From: an uncultured Acetatifactor sp.
GTDB taxonomy: Bacteria; Bacillota; Clostridia; Lachnospirales; Lachnospiraceae
Assembly (NCBI GenBank): GCA_910585665.1
Contig: CAJUFI010000006.1
Location: 33,502-97,501 of the forward strand
DNA: 64,000 nucleotides
Reading direction: 5' to 3'
Shown: positions 39,880-48,679 of the stretch, one piece after another
Layout: the number at the start of each line of letters is the position of its first letter
How positions within the stretch are numbered: position 1 is the first letter of the stretch
The notes under the pieces: generated by a model
What the model saw: the letters and a program-made list of their open reading frames with translations, nothing else
Database searches by the model: none
Told to the model about the DNA's origin: nothing
Made by a program: the position numbers and the translations under genes

Positions 39880-41019
39880 TTGAAGAATACGATTATTTCC
39901 TTAAAAGACATCAACGTCTCCTATGACGGGGAGCAGGTCCTGGGGGGATTCCATCTGGAGATTCATGAGGGGGAGTTCGTCACTTTGCTGGGCCCTTCCG
40001 GGTGCGGCAAGACCACTGTGCTTCGCACCATTGCCGGTTTCATCAGGCCGGACGGGGGCGATGTGTTCTTTTATGACAAAAATATCACGGACCTCCCTCC
40101 GCACAGGCGGGAAGTCAACACGATTTTCCAGAAATACGCCCTGTTCCCCCATCTGAACGTCTACGAGAACATCGCTTTCGGCATGCGCCTGAAGGGCCGG
40201 GGGGAGAAAGAGATCAAGCAGACCGTCCACGAGATGCTGGCCATGGTGAACCTGACCGGCTATGCCCGCCGGGGGATCGGCCAGCTTTCCGGCGGCCAGC
40301 AGCAGAGGGTGGCCATCGCCAGGGCCCTGGCCAATGAGCCCAAGGTGCTGCTGCTGGACGAGCCTCTGGGGGCGCTGGACCTGAAGCTGCGCAAGGACAT
40401 GCAGGCGGAGCTGAAGAAAATACAGCAATGCACAGGCATCACCTTCGTGTTCGTCACCCACGACCAGGAGGAGGCCCTGTCCATGTCCGACACGGTGGTG
40501 GTGATGGACGGCGGCGTGATCCAGCAGATCGGCTCGCCCACGGATATCTACAATGAGCCCAGGAATGCCTTTGTGGCGGACTTCATCGGGGAGTCCAACA
40601 TCCTGGACGGCGTCATGCTGGAAGACTATTCGGTGAAGGTCGCGGGGCACACCTTCCGCTGCCTGGACAGCGGCTTCGGGAAGAACACGCCCGTGGACGT
40701 GGTGATAAGGCCGGAGGACATCAAGGTGGTGAAGCCGGATTCCACTCTGATCATCGGCGATGTGACGGCGGTCACCTTCAAAGGGGTGCACTATGAGATC
40801 ATCGTGGACGTGGCGGGCTTTAAGTGGATGATACAGTCCACGGAATGCCGCCAGGTGGGAGACCACATCGGCCTGGAACTCACCCCCAACGACATCCATG
40901 TCATGCAGAAGTCCGAGTATTCCGGCGTGTTCGGCGACTACAGCACCTTCAGCGACGAGATGGACGAGGACAGGAACACCGGGCTGGAGGGAAAGGAGGG
41001 CGCCGCCGATGAAAGCTGA
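39880..41019 (+). CDS. potA: spermidine/putrescine ABC transporter ATPase PotA
   Basis: A 379-residue nucleotide-binding subunit with Walker A GPSGCGKTT near 40, Q-loop in FQKYALFPHL, signature LSGGQQQR, Walker B VLLLDEPLGALD, switch histidine in VTHDQEEA, and a C-terminal TOBE domain (VVIRPEDIKVV) that tunes transport. The frame is open further upstream, but AAAGGAG directly precedes TTG 39880, which I take as the start. It is the first gene of the potABCD operon and overlaps potB by 11 bases. Confidence 0.93.
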   Translation: MKNTIISLKDINVSYDGEQVLGGFHLEIHEGEFVTLLGPSGCGKTTVLRTIAGFIRPDGGDVFFYDKNITDLPPHRREVNTIFQKYALFPHLNVYENIAFGMRLKGRGEKEIKQTVHEMLAMVNLTGYARRGIGQLSGGQQQRVAIARALANEPKVLLLDEPLGALDLKLRKDMQAELKKIQQCTGITFVFVTHDQEEALSMSDTVVVMDGGVIQQIGSPTDIYNEPRNAFVADFIGESNILDGVMLEDYSVKVAGHTFRCLDSGFGKNTPVDVVIRPEDIKVVKPDSTLIIGDVTAVTFKGVHYEIIVDVAGFKWMIQSTECRQVGDHIGLELTPNDIHVMQKSEYSGVFGDYSTFSDEMDEDRNTGLEGKEGAADES

Positions 41020-41836
41020 TTCCAAGCTCCTTTCCGCCCCGTACACGGTGTGGATGACGATTTTCATTGTATTACCTATGCTTTTGGTGGGTTATTTTGC
41101 GTTTACGGATAAAACGGGCAGCTTCACTTTGGAGAACATTCTCAGCGTGGGGCAGTATTCCAACGTGTTCCTGCGGTCTATCTGGCTGGGAGCCGTGGCC
41201 ACAGCGGTGTCTCTGGGGCTGGGGTACCCTTTTGCCTATATCATCGCCAAGATGAACGCAAAGCGGCAGAATGTGATGGTGATGCTGGTGATGCTGCCCA
41301 TGTGGATGAACTTTCTGCTGCGGACCTATGCCTGGATGACGCTGCTGGAGGACAACGGCCTGATCAATTCGGCCCTGGCGTCCATGGGCCTGCCCAAGGT
41401 ACATATGATCAACACGGCGGGGGCGGTGGTGCTGGGCATGGTCTACAATTACATTCCCTACATGATTCTGCCGCTGTACTCGGTCCTGACCAAGATTGAC
41501 GCCAGCGTGATCGAGGCTGCCCAGGACCTGGGAGCCAACCGCAGGCAGGTCTTCCTGAAGGTGGTGGTGCCCCTGAGCATGCCGGGGGTGATTTCCGGCG
41601 TGACCATGGTGTTCGTGCCGGCGGTGAGCACCTTCATCATCTCGAAGATGCTGGGGGGCGGCGGCAATCTGCTGATCGGCGACCTGATCGACATGCAGTT
41701 CCTGGGAAGCGCCTACAATCCGAACCTGGGCTCCGCGGTGTCTCTGGTGCTGATGGTGATTATCCTCATCTGCATGGGCATCATGAACCAGTTCGATGAC
41801 GGCGAAGCGAACGAGAGAGGAGGGATGCTGCTGTGA
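41009..41836 (+). CDS. potB: spermidine/putrescine ABC transporter permease PotB
   Basis: A 275-residue permease with six predicted membrane helices, the first in VWMTIFIVLPMLLVGYFAF. It has the cytoplasmic ATPase-contacting EAA motif, VIEAAQDLGANRRQVFLKVVVPLSMPG. ATG 41009 lies inside the end of potA, after GGAGGG, so it is translationally coupled. It pairs with PotC to form the membrane channel. Confidence 0.93.
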   Translation: MKADSKLLSAPYTVWMTIFIVLPMLLVGYFAFTDKTGSFTLENILSVGQYSNVFLRSIWLGAVATAVSLGLGYPFAYIIAKMNAKRQNVMVMLVMLPMWMNFLLRTYAWMTLLEDNGLINSALASMGLPKVHMINTAGAVVLGMVYNYIPYMILPLYSVLTKIDASVIEAAQDLGANRRQVFLKVVVPLSMPGVISGVTMVFVPAVSTFIISKMLGGGGNLLIGDLIDMQFLGSAYNPNLGSAVSLVLMVIILICMGIMNQFDDGEANERGGMLL

Positions 41837-42648
41837 AAAAGGCTGGCGGGCGTATTTATGCCTTTCTCATATTCCTCTTTTTGTACGCGCCGATTTTGGT
41901 GCTGATCGTGTTCTCTTTCAACGATACGGATACGGGGAGCCGGGTGGTATGGGGCGGGTTTTCCCTGCGCTGGTATCGGAAGCTGTTCGAGGACCGGCTG
42001 ATCATGGAGGCTCTGCGCAACACGCTGCTGATCGCGGTGGTCTCGGCGGCGGTGTCCACGGTTCTGGGCACGGTGGCAGCCATCGGGATCAACGGCATGA
42101 AGCGGTTGCCCAGGCGCATCATGATGAATATCACCAATTTCCCCATGGTGAATCCGGAGATTGTCACAGGGGTTTCGCTGATGCTGCTGTTCGTGTCCGC
42201 GGTAAGGGTGTTCGGGGGGCGGAGCCTGGGGATGGGGTCCCTGTTCGCGGCTCATATCACCTTTTGTCTGCCCTATGTGATTCTGTCCGTGCTGCCCAAG
42301 CTGCGCCAGATGGATCCCAATCTCTATGAGGCGGCCCAGGACCTGGGATGCCCGCCGGTGAAGGCCTTCTTCAAGGTGGTGCTGCCGGAGATCATGCCCG
42401 GGGTGGTGACGGGACTGATCATGGCGTTCACCCTTTCCATAGACGATTTCGTGATCAGCTATTTCACCAGCGGCACTACCCAGACGCTGCCCATTTATAT
42501 CTATTCCATGACCCGCAAGCGCATCAGTCCGGAAATCAACGCTCTGTCCACGGTGCTGTTCGGCGCGGTGATGGTGTTGCTGATCATCATAAATGTCCGC
42601 AACGTGAAGGAGCAGGGCAGAGACGAACAGACCAGGGAGGAGGTGTGA
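41833..42648 (+). CDS. potC: spermidine/putrescine ABC transporter permease PotC
   Basis: A 271-residue permease with six helices, beginning IYAFLIFLFLYAPILVL, and an EAA motif YEAAQDLGCPPVKAFFKVVL. The GTG start overlaps the potB stop by four bases after GAGGAGGG. The late segment GTTQTLPIYIYSMTRK is typical of PotC. Confidence 0.93.
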   Translation: MKKAGGRIYAFLIFLFLYAPILVLIVFSFNDTDTGSRVVWGGFSLRWYRKLFEDRLIMEALRNTLLIAVVSAAVSTVLGTVAAIGINGMKRLPRRIMMNITNFPMVNPEIVTGVSLMLLFVSAVRVFGGRSLGMGSLFAAHITFCLPYVILSVLPKLRQMDPNLYEAAQDLGCPPVKAFFKVVLPEIMPGVVTGLIMAFTLSIDDFVISYFTSGTTQTLPIYIYSMTRKRISPEINALSTVLFGAVMVLLIIINVRNVKEQGRDEQTREEV

Positions 42649-42654
42649 GGTGCC

Positions 42655-43959
42655 ATGAATAGAGGGAATGCGTTCCATGGGGGAGGTGTTTCCCAGGGAA
42701 AGGATGCGTCCTATGGAAAGGATGTGTTTCATAGAGGAAGCTGGTTCCGTGGCATGAGTCCATTTCCTGGAAGAAGTCGGGCAGCGTGGGCCGTCTGCCT
42801 GGCTCTGGCGGTTTTGCTGTCCTTTGCACCCGCCAGACAGGTTCAGGCAGAGGAAGAGGCCAGGGACAGGGGCGTCACCATCAATGTGTATAACTGGGGC
42901 GAGTACATTGCCAACGGCACGGACGGCTCCCTGGACGTGAACGAGGAATTCACCAGGCGCACCGGCATCCGCGTCAACTACACCACCTTCGACAGCAACG
43001 AATCCCTGTATTCCAAGCTGGTGGGCGGCGGGGCCGACTATGACGTGATCATCCCCTCCGATTACATGGTGTCCAAGCTGATTCATGAGAACATGCTGGC
43101 GGAGCTGAATTTCTCCAATATCCCCAACTACCAGTATATTGACGAGGACTTCCGGAATGCGGAATACGACCCGGAGAACCGGTATTCCGTGCCCTACACC
43201 TGGGGGGTGGTTGGCCTGTTCTATAACACGGATTACATCCAGGAGGAGATCACCAGCTGGACTGCCCTCTGGGACGACCGATACGCAGGGAAGATCCTGA
43301 TGTTCGACAATCCCAGGGACGCGTTCGCCATCGCCCAGTTTCTGCTGGGCCAGTCGGTGAACACCACCCTGGAGGAGGACTGGATGGAGGCCACCGCCCT
43401 TCTGAAGCAGCAGAAGCCGCTGGTGCAGGCCTATGTCATGGACCGCATCTTTGACAAGATGGAGAGCGAGGAGGCCTGGATAGCGCCCTATTACGCGGGA
43501 GATGCCGCGATTCTGGTGGAAAATAATGAAAACATCCGGTACGTGGTGCCGGAGGAGGGCACCAATTATTTCGTGGACGCCATGTGCATCCCTGTCACTT
43601 CCAGCCACAAGGCGGAGGCGGAGGCGTATATCAATTTCCTCTGCGACCCGGAGATTGCCGGGGCGAACATGGATTACGTGGGATATTCCACCCCGGAGAC
43701 CGCGGCCAAGGAATATATGGATCCGGAGATGGTGGAGAGCCCGATTTATTACCCGGACCAGGAGACCCTGGCCCGCACGCAGGTGTTCGTGAACCTGCCG
43801 GAGGAGACCAGCAAGCTGATAGACAAGCTCTGGGCTGAGGCCAAGATGGGGGGCCCGGGAGAGACCATTGTGCTGGTGGCGATTATTTTGGGGTTCCTGG
43901 GGGTCTATATCGCCATCCTGGTGGGGAAACGGCGCAAGCGCCTGCGGGAGCTGGCGTAG
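42655..43959 (+). CDS. potD: polyamine-binding protein PotD with C-terminal membrane anchor
   Basis: A 434-residue substrate-binding protein. An unusually long N-terminus (about 38 residues, glycine-rich) precedes a hydrophobic signal (AAWAVCLALAVLLSFAPA) and no lipobox cysteine. The mature domain has INVYNWGEYIANG and DYDVIIPSDYMVSKL, hallmarks of the PotD/PotF fold, with acidic and aromatic residues for polyamine binding. The C-terminus has a transmembrane helix (IVLVAIILGFLGVYIAILV) followed by a basic tail, so the protein is anchored at its C-terminus. It follows potC by six bases. Confidence 0.9.
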   Translation: MNRGNAFHGGGVSQGKDASYGKDVFHRGSWFRGMSPFPGRSRAAWAVCLALAVLLSFAPARQVQAEEEARDRGVTINVYNWGEYIANGTDGSLDVNEEFTRRTGIRVNYTTFDSNESLYSKLVGGGADYDVIIPSDYMVSKLIHENMLAELNFSNIPNYQYIDEDFRNAEYDPENRYSVPYTWGVVGLFYNTDYIQEEITSWTALWDDRYAGKILMFDNPRDAFAIAQFLLGQSVNTTLEEDWMEATALLKQQKPLVQAYVMDRIFDKMESEEAWIAPYYAGDAAILVENNENIRYVVPEEGTNYFVDAMCIPVTSSHKAEAEAYINFLCDPEIAGANMDYVGYSTPETAAKEYMDPEMVESPIYYPDQETLARTQVFVNLPEETSKLIDKLWAEAKMGGPGETIVLVAIILGFLGVYIAILVGKRRKRLRELA

Positions 43960-44075
43960 GGCGACTTAGGCTGTGCGGGAAGCGCCTGCGGGAGCTGGCG
44001 TAGGGTGATTCGGGTCGTGCAGGAAGGGCTTGCGGGAGCTGGCATAGTGCGATTTGGGGCGTGCAGAGAAGGGGC
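43936..44075 (+). repeat. 44-bp tandem copies of the potD 3' end
   Basis: The last codons of potD and its stop (core CTGCGGGAGCTGGCGTAG) recur at 43980 and, with changes, at 44024, with a partial fourth unit near 44069. The period is 44-45 bases. Confidence 0.8.
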
Positions 44076-44119
44076 GTGCCGGCCGGGACGACGTGTGTGG
44101 AAGTGGGACGAGGTGTGCC

Positions 44120-44797
44120 ATGCGGATATTGATTGCCGAGGACGAGATAGAGCTTGCCAGGGGACTGAAATATTTGTTGGAGAGGAATAAGTTCTCCGTG
44201 GACATCGTCCATGACGGGGAAGAGGCCCTGGGGCGTTTTGGCAGCTCCGAATACGATGTGGTGGTGCTGGACATCATGATGCCCAAGAAGGACGGCCTGG
44301 AGGTGCTGGACTGCATCCGGAAAGGGGGATCCAACGTGCCGGTGATGATGCTGACGGCCAAGGCGGAGATCGAGGACCGGGTGGCGGGGCTGGAGGCCGG
44401 GGCGGACGACTATCTGCCGAAGCCCTTCGCCAGCAGAGAGTTCATCGCCAGGGTGAAGGCGCTTTCCCGCCGGAGCGGGCGGTATGAGGACCTGCTGCTG
44501 ACCTTCGGGGATCTGCGCCTGGACTGCAACCGGTATGAGCTCACCTGCGGGGGGGAGACGGTGCGGCTGAACAACAAGGAGTTCCAGCTGGCGGAACTGT
44601 TCCTGAGGCACCCGCATTTCGTCTTTTCCGCCAACCATCTGATGGACAGGATCTGGGGACAGGACTCAAATGCAGACATCAATGTAGTCTGGACCTACAT
44701 CGGATTCGTCCGCAGAAAGCTGAAGACCATCGGAAGCCATGTGGAGATCAGGACAGTGCGCGGGGCAGGATATTCGTTGGAGGAAGTCAGATGCTGA
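44120..44797 (+). CDS. OmpR-family response regulator
   Basis: A 225-residue protein. The receiver domain starts MRILIAEDE with acidic residues near 8-9 and the phospho-acceptor aspartate in VVVLDIMMPKKDG near 52; the switch threonine and lysine are in MLTAKAE and YLPKPF. The C-terminal winged helix has RLNNKEFQLAELFLRHPH and NVVWTYIGFVRRKL. It overlaps the sensor kinase by seven bases. The pair may control the neighbouring pot or VTC genes, but the targets cannot be read. The frame is open upstream through the tandem repeat. Confidence 0.93.
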   Translation: MRILIAEDEIELARGLKYLLERNKFSVDIVHDGEEALGRFGSSEYDVVVLDIMMPKKDGLEVLDCIRKGGSNVPVMMLTAKAEIEDRVAGLEAGADDYLPKPFASREFIARVKALSRRSGRYEDLLLTFGDLRLDCNRYELTCGGETVRLNNKEFQLAELFLRHPHFVFSANHLMDRIWGQDSNADINVVWTYIGFVRRKLKTIGSHVEIRTVRGAGYSLEEVRC

Positions 44798-45972
44798 AAA
44801 AAATGCAGAGAAGGTTCATCCTTGCCGCCATGGCCGCCTTCGGGGCGGTGCTGTTGATTCTGCTGGTGGGGATCAATGTGGCGAATTATTTCCAGGCCAC
44901 GTCCATGCAGGACAGGATGGCCAGAAACCTTCTGGGGTATGAAAAAGGGGCTGCAGGCAGGTCGGAGACACCGTTTCCGACCCGTTTTTTTGCTGTCCAC
45001 TGTGACGCGGCGGGGAACGTCAGGTTCGTCTCCAGGGACTATCTTTCTTCTGCGGAAGAGGAGGAGGCAGTCATAGACTACGCCCGGGAAGTTCTCGCAG
45101 GGGGGAAGGTGAGGGGATATTACGGCGATTACCGCTATCTGGTGAGCCGGGACAGGATAGGGACCAAGGTCCTGTTCCTGAACGCCGCCAACACTTTGCA
45201 GAGCATAAGGGCACTGTTTTTCGTATCCACCGTGGTGGGGCTGGTGAGCCTGGCGGTGGTATTCGTGCTGGTGCTGCTGTTCTCGGGATATGCCATCAGA
45301 CCCTATGCGGAGAACATCCAGCGGCAGAAGCGGTTCATCACGGATGCCGGGCATGAGCTGAAGACGCCGATTGCCTCCATCGCCACCAGCGCCGACATCG
45401 CAGCCATGGAGCATGAGGGAGACGAGTGGATTGAGAACATCCGGAAGCAGACGGCGCGGCTGTCCAGGCTGGTGGGCGACCTGGTGGCCCTGTCCAGGCT
45501 GGACGAGGAGGTGCCTTTCCCGGAGATGGGGGTCTTCTCCCTGAACGAGGCGGCGTGGGAGACAGCGGAGCCTTTCGCGGTGCTGGCGAAGGCGGAGGGG
45601 AAGAAGTATTGCCAGAACGTGGAGGAGAACCTGGACCTGAACGGGGACCGGAACGCCATCCAGCGGATGCTGTCCATCCTTCTGGACAATGCGGTGAAAT
45701 ACTCCGACGAAAAGGGGGAGATCCGCCTGGACATCTACCGCAGACGGGGGAAAATCTGCATTGAGGTGTCCAATACCTGTGAGCTTCCGGCAGCCCTGGA
45801 TCTGGACCGGCTGTTCGACCGTTTCTACAGGGTGGACGAGTCCAGGTCCACCCGGACCGGGGGCACGGGCATCGGCCTGTCCATGGCCCAGGCCATTGCG
45901 GAGAGCCATGGCGGGAGGATTGAGGTGAAGGGCATGGACGGCAAGAAGATTCGGTTTAAAGTAGTGCTATAG
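44791..45972 (+). CDS. sensor histidine kinase
   Basis: A 393-residue membrane kinase. Helix 1 lies near 11-33 and helix 2 near 140-168, with a 110-residue extracytoplasmic sensor between. HisKA has the H-box DAGHELKTPIASIAT (histidine near 187). The ATPase domain shows the N-box DNAVKYS, then the G1/G2 region GGTGIGLSMAQAI. There is no HAMP match I can be sure of. It is co-transcribed with the OmpR-type regulator. The signal is unknown. Confidence 0.93.
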   Translation: MLKKMQRRFILAAMAAFGAVLLILLVGINVANYFQATSMQDRMARNLLGYEKGAAGRSETPFPTRFFAVHCDAAGNVRFVSRDYLSSAEEEEAVIDYAREVLAGGKVRGYYGDYRYLVSRDRIGTKVLFLNAANTLQSIRALFFVSTVVGLVSLAVVFVLVLLFSGYAIRPYAENIQRQKRFITDAGHELKTPIASIATSADIAAMEHEGDEWIENIRKQTARLSRLVGDLVALSRLDEEVPFPEMGVFSLNEAAWETAEPFAVLAKAEGKKYCQNVEENLDLNGDRNAIQRMLSILLDNAVKYSDEKGEIRLDIYRRRGKICIEVSNTCELPAALDLDRLFDRFYRVDESRSTRTGGTGIGLSMAQAIAESHGGRIEVKGMDGKKIRFKVVL

Positions 45973-46133
45973 ACGGTTTTGCACTCGCGAATCGAAAGAG
46001 AGGACGTGCCCTGGGGCTTTGAATTCAGATAAAGGACACAATTTATTTCAAGTACATTTTAGGAAATGGCTTTATACTGAGAAAAGCTTTACGGAATACG
46101 GATGAAAGCGAATAGAGAGACGGAGGGAATGGG

Positions 46134-46826
46134 ATGGAGCAGAAGGGGCGCTTTCGGCATGAGCTGAAATATTCGATCGGATATCCGCAATACCTGGAGC
46201 TGCGAAGCCGGGTGCGGGCGGTCATGAAGACGGACCCCCACACGGGCGAGGATGGAAGATATCTGATACGCAGTATATATTTTGACAATTTTGCGGATAA
46301 AGCGCTGCGGGAGAAGGTGGACGGAGCATCCAAGAGGGAGAAATTCAGGATAAGGTATTACAATGACGATTTTTCCTTCATCACTTTGGAGAAGAAGATC
46401 AAGGACAACGCCCTGTGCATGAAATGCGACGCGCGGATCACGGAGGAGGAATGCCGGATGCTGCTGGCGGGGGACCTGGACTGGATGCGGGGGCACGCGT
46501 CGCCGCTGGTGCAGGAGCTTTACAGCAAGATGCACTATCAGCTGCTGCGCCCCAGAGTGCTGGTGTCCTATGTGCGGGAGCCTTATATCTATGCCCCCGG
46601 GAACGTGCGGGTCACTTTCGACTCCAGCATCCGGACCAGCCTGTACCACAGGACGTTCCTGGAGGAGCAGGTGGCGGATGTGAGCGCTACCGATTATCCC
46701 CAAGACATGATTCTGGAGGTGAAATTCGACGCGTTTCTGCCGGGGATCATAGAGGACATTATCCAGATCGGCGCGGTCCGGCAGCAGGCTTTTTCCAAAT
46801 ACGCGGCCTGCAGAAGATTTGGGTGA
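46134..46826 (+). CDS. VTC-domain protein (polyphosphate polymerase family)
   Basis: A 230-residue soluble protein matching the VTC catalytic domain, a triphosphate-tunnel fold. It has RHELKYSIGYPQYLEL at the start, SIYFDNFADKALREK, the basic REKFRIRYYNDD, TLEKKIKDN, PRVLVSYVREPY and a late DMILEVKFD with the metal-binding glutamate. Bacterial VTC proteins typically pair with DUF4956 membrane proteins and CotH kinases. A DUF4956 gene follows after a MITE; no CotH gene is seen. The substrate in bacteria is unproven. Confidence 0.88.
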   Translation: MEQKGRFRHELKYSIGYPQYLELRSRVRAVMKTDPHTGEDGRYLIRSIYFDNFADKALREKVDGASKREKFRIRYYNDDFSFITLEKKIKDNALCMKCDARITEEECRMLLAGDLDWMRGHASPLVQELYSKMHYQLLRPRVLVSYVREPYIYAPGNVRVTFDSSIRTSLYHRTFLEEQVADVSATDYPQDMILEVKFDAFLPGIIEDIIQIGAVRQQAFSKYAACRRFG

Positions 46827-46850
46827 TGCCAACGGAGCGGCAGAGGATAA

Positions 46851-46950
46851 GGAATTGTCTACAAATAACTGTTATGAGTTTAAAGCCGTTTTCCTTGTGC
46901 TTCAAGGTTTTGTCCTACAGAAGTTGTAGCGGTTATTTTCTAACAGTCCC
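46851..46950 (+). mobile_element. 100-bp hairpin MITE, copy 8
   Basis: Flanked by TAA (46848-46850 and 46951-46953). The arms have several substitutions that remain pairable through G-U wobble if transcribed in this orientation. It lies between the VTC and DUF4956 genes. Confidence 0.88.
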
Positions 46951-47046
46951 TAAGCCGGAAGGGAAATAAAACGGAGAACCAGCTGGAACTGGAATGAAGG
47001 ATCTGGAACTGGAATGATAAAATCTGGAATAAGAGGAGCATATGTT

Positions 47047-47721
47047 ATGAAGACATTTAACGACATTTTCAAATCGAGTTTTCTGGACAACGTGACGGAA
47101 TTTGCGGTAATCGATGTCCTGATTGGCATGGTGTTCGCCCTTTTGATTGGGCTGTTCATTTTTCTGGTCTATAAGAAGACCTTCAGCGGGGTCATGTACT
47201 CCACAGGCTTCGCTTTGTCACTGGTAGGTCTGTCCCTTGTGACTACGCTGGTCATCATGGCGGTGACCTCCAATGTGGTGCTGTCCCTTGGTATGGTAGG
47301 TGCGCTTTCCATCGTCCGTTTCCGGGCGGCGATCAAAGAGCCGCTGGAAATCGTGTATTTATTCTGGGCCATCGCCATCGGCATTGTCATCGGCGCGGGC
47401 ATGATTCCACTGGCGGTGGTGGGTTCCGTGATCATCGGGATTATCCTGGTCCTGTTCGCCAACCTTAAGATACATGAGAACCCCTACATCCTGATTCTCA
47501 ACTGCAGCAATGAGAAAGCGGAGGAAGAAGCCCTTGCCCTGGCGAAAAAGTCGGTGGCCCGCTTCCTGGTAAAGTCCAAGACTGTGAACGCCTCCGGCAT
47601 CGAGCTGACCGCGGAGATCCGCATGAAGGATCCGGCCACCTCCTTCGTCAACAGCCTGAGCGCCCTGGAAGGCGTCAGCAATGCCACGCTTGTAAGCTAT
47701 AACGGCGAGTACATGTCATAA
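47047..47721 (+). CDS. DUF4956 membrane protein
   Basis: A 224-residue protein with four hydrophobic helices in the first 140 residues. These include VLIGMVFALLIGLFIFLVY and the conserved GMVGALSIVRFRAAIKEP segment of DUF4956. A soluble ferredoxin-like C-terminal domain follows (SGIELTAEIRMKDPATSFV). DUF4956 and VTC genes are near-constant neighbours and probably form a polyphosphate-related membrane complex; that is inference from gene pairing. GAGGAG precedes ATG 47047. Confidence 0.9.
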   Translation: MKTFNDIFKSSFLDNVTEFAVIDVLIGMVFALLIGLFIFLVYKKTFSGVMYSTGFALSLVGLSLVTTLVIMAVTSNVVLSLGMVGALSIVRFRAAIKEPLEIVYLFWAIAIGIVIGAGMIPLAVVGSVIIGIILVLFANLKIHENPYILILNCSNEKAEEEALALAKKSVARFLVKSKTVNASGIELTAEIRMKDPATSFVNSLSALEGVSNATLVSYNGEYMS

Positions 47722-47735
47722 GACCCCACAGAGAA

Positions 47736-47773
47736 GCCGCCGCGTGCAGCGGAAGAAAACTGCACACGGCGGC
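47736..47773. terminator. hairpin between convergent genes
   Basis: GCCGCCGCGTGCAG (47736-47749) pairs with CTGCACACGGCGGC (47760-47773) apart from a 2x2 mismatch. It closes both the DUF4956 gene and the minus-strand small gene, whose stop codon touches it. Confidence 0.7.
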
Positions 47774-48009
47774 TAGAATCCCGCCATCATCATACCGATC
47801 AGCTGGTCCCGCTGGACAGCGTCGTCGGAGCCCTTCGCCTTGGAGGCAAGCCCGTCCAGCTCTATCTTGCTGGCTTCGGCGCGCATCAGCTTCTCCAGGA
47901 ATTCTTTTTTCTCCTGTTCCGCCTTGGCGGCCCTTCTCTCTGCCCTGGCTCTGTTCTGGAGCTTCATGGTGTTCTCCATGGAATATAAAATCTGAGTCAT
48001 ATCCATCAT
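47773..48009 (-). CDS. small coiled-coil protein, unknown
   Basis: A 78-residue protein starting MMDMTQILYSMENTMKLQNR, followed by an A/E/K/R-rich helix that is probably a coiled coil (RAERRAAKAEQEKKEFLEK), and ending in LIGMMMAGF. GGAGGAGGG lies five to six bases before the start, which strongly supports translation. I do not recognise a family. Confidence 0.65.
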   Translation of the reverse strand: MMDMTQILYSMENTMKLQNRARAERRAAKAEQEKKEFLEKLMRAEASKIELDGLASKAKGSDDAVQRDQLIGMMMAGF

Positions 48010-48151
48010 CGCAATCCCTCCTCCTGTATAGATTATCGGCAAGTTCACGGTTTTCCTTATGCCTGGTGAAGGGATTGCGGAAAGAAGCACAGTGGAAAGC
48101 GCTGGAAAAGTTAAAGGAAAATTATGATATCGATTTTGGGGAGGTGTTACC

Positions 48152-48295
48152 ATGAGTAATTCAGAACCGTATTTTTTGGATGACAGGGTCATCATTCCTG
48201 ATGATGTGAAGAAAATGTCAAGAGAGCAACTGGAACAGAAAATTGCAAGGCTTGAAAAAGAAGCCAAGAAGAATAAAGCAAAAAACAGAAAATAG
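48152..48295 (+). CDS. 47-residue lysine-rich small protein
   Basis: MSNSEPYFLDDRVIIPDDVK followed by a charged helix ending KKNKAKNRK. GGGAGGTG precedes the ATG. The start overlaps by four bases (ATGA) the stop of an upstream frame ending DIDFGEVLP, which has coding character but no clear start after about 48050. The pair looks like the end of an old operon or an element remnant. No family recognised. Confidence 0.55.
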   Translation: MSNSEPYFLDDRVIIPDDVKKMSREQLEQKIARLEKEAKKNKAKNRK

Positions 48296-48390
48296 TCGTG
48301 TCGGCATAAAAGATAGTTTATAGGAAACGAATGCAGCTTCCTATGATTGAATGCGGGGCAAAGGACGCGTCTTTTATCACAAATAGTATT

Positions 48391-48430
48391 TCCGTGGCTG
48401 TATGGACTTATATGAGAGCACAGCCACGGA
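48391..48430. repeat. 11-bp perfect inverted repeat
   Basis: TCCGTGGCTGT (48391-48401) and ACAGCCACGGA (48420-48430), about 90 bases after the small protein gene. It may be its terminator, though no T-run follows. The rest of 48296-48679 holds only MITE copy 9. Confidence 0.6.
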
Positions 48431-48494
48431 CAGAAAGGTTATTGAAGCATTTCAGGGCTGTCAAAAGTGGAAGGTTTATGGTAAAATAATCTAA

Positions 48495-48594
48495 GGAACG
48501 CTCGGAAAATAACTGCTGCAGCTTCTTTAGAAAAAAGCCCGGAAATACAAGGAAAACGGTTTTAAACTCGTAGCAGTTATTTGTAGACCATTCC
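48495..48594 (-). mobile_element. 100-bp hairpin MITE, copy 9
   Basis: Reverse orientation, 100 bases, TAA at the left (48492-48494) but a decayed GTA at the right. The termini carry substitutions (GGAACGCTC and GACCATTCC), so this is an older insertion. Confidence 0.82.
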
Positions 48595-48679
48595 GTATTC
48601 ACGGCATAGAACGGCTGGCCATCAGTTCCATGTGCGTCCGGAGACAATCCAAATAAGCAGGGAAGAGACGAAAGACAGA

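Noticed and set aside
40898..41008. Upstream extension of potB into potA
   Set aside because: The longer frame translates potA sequence in another frame. ATG 41009 with GGAGGG upstream and normal PotB start sequence is preferred.
41713..43608. 631-codon minus-strand frame across potB, potC and potD
   Set aside because: It spans three well-identified genes on the other strand and has histidine- and glutamine-rich composition without motifs.
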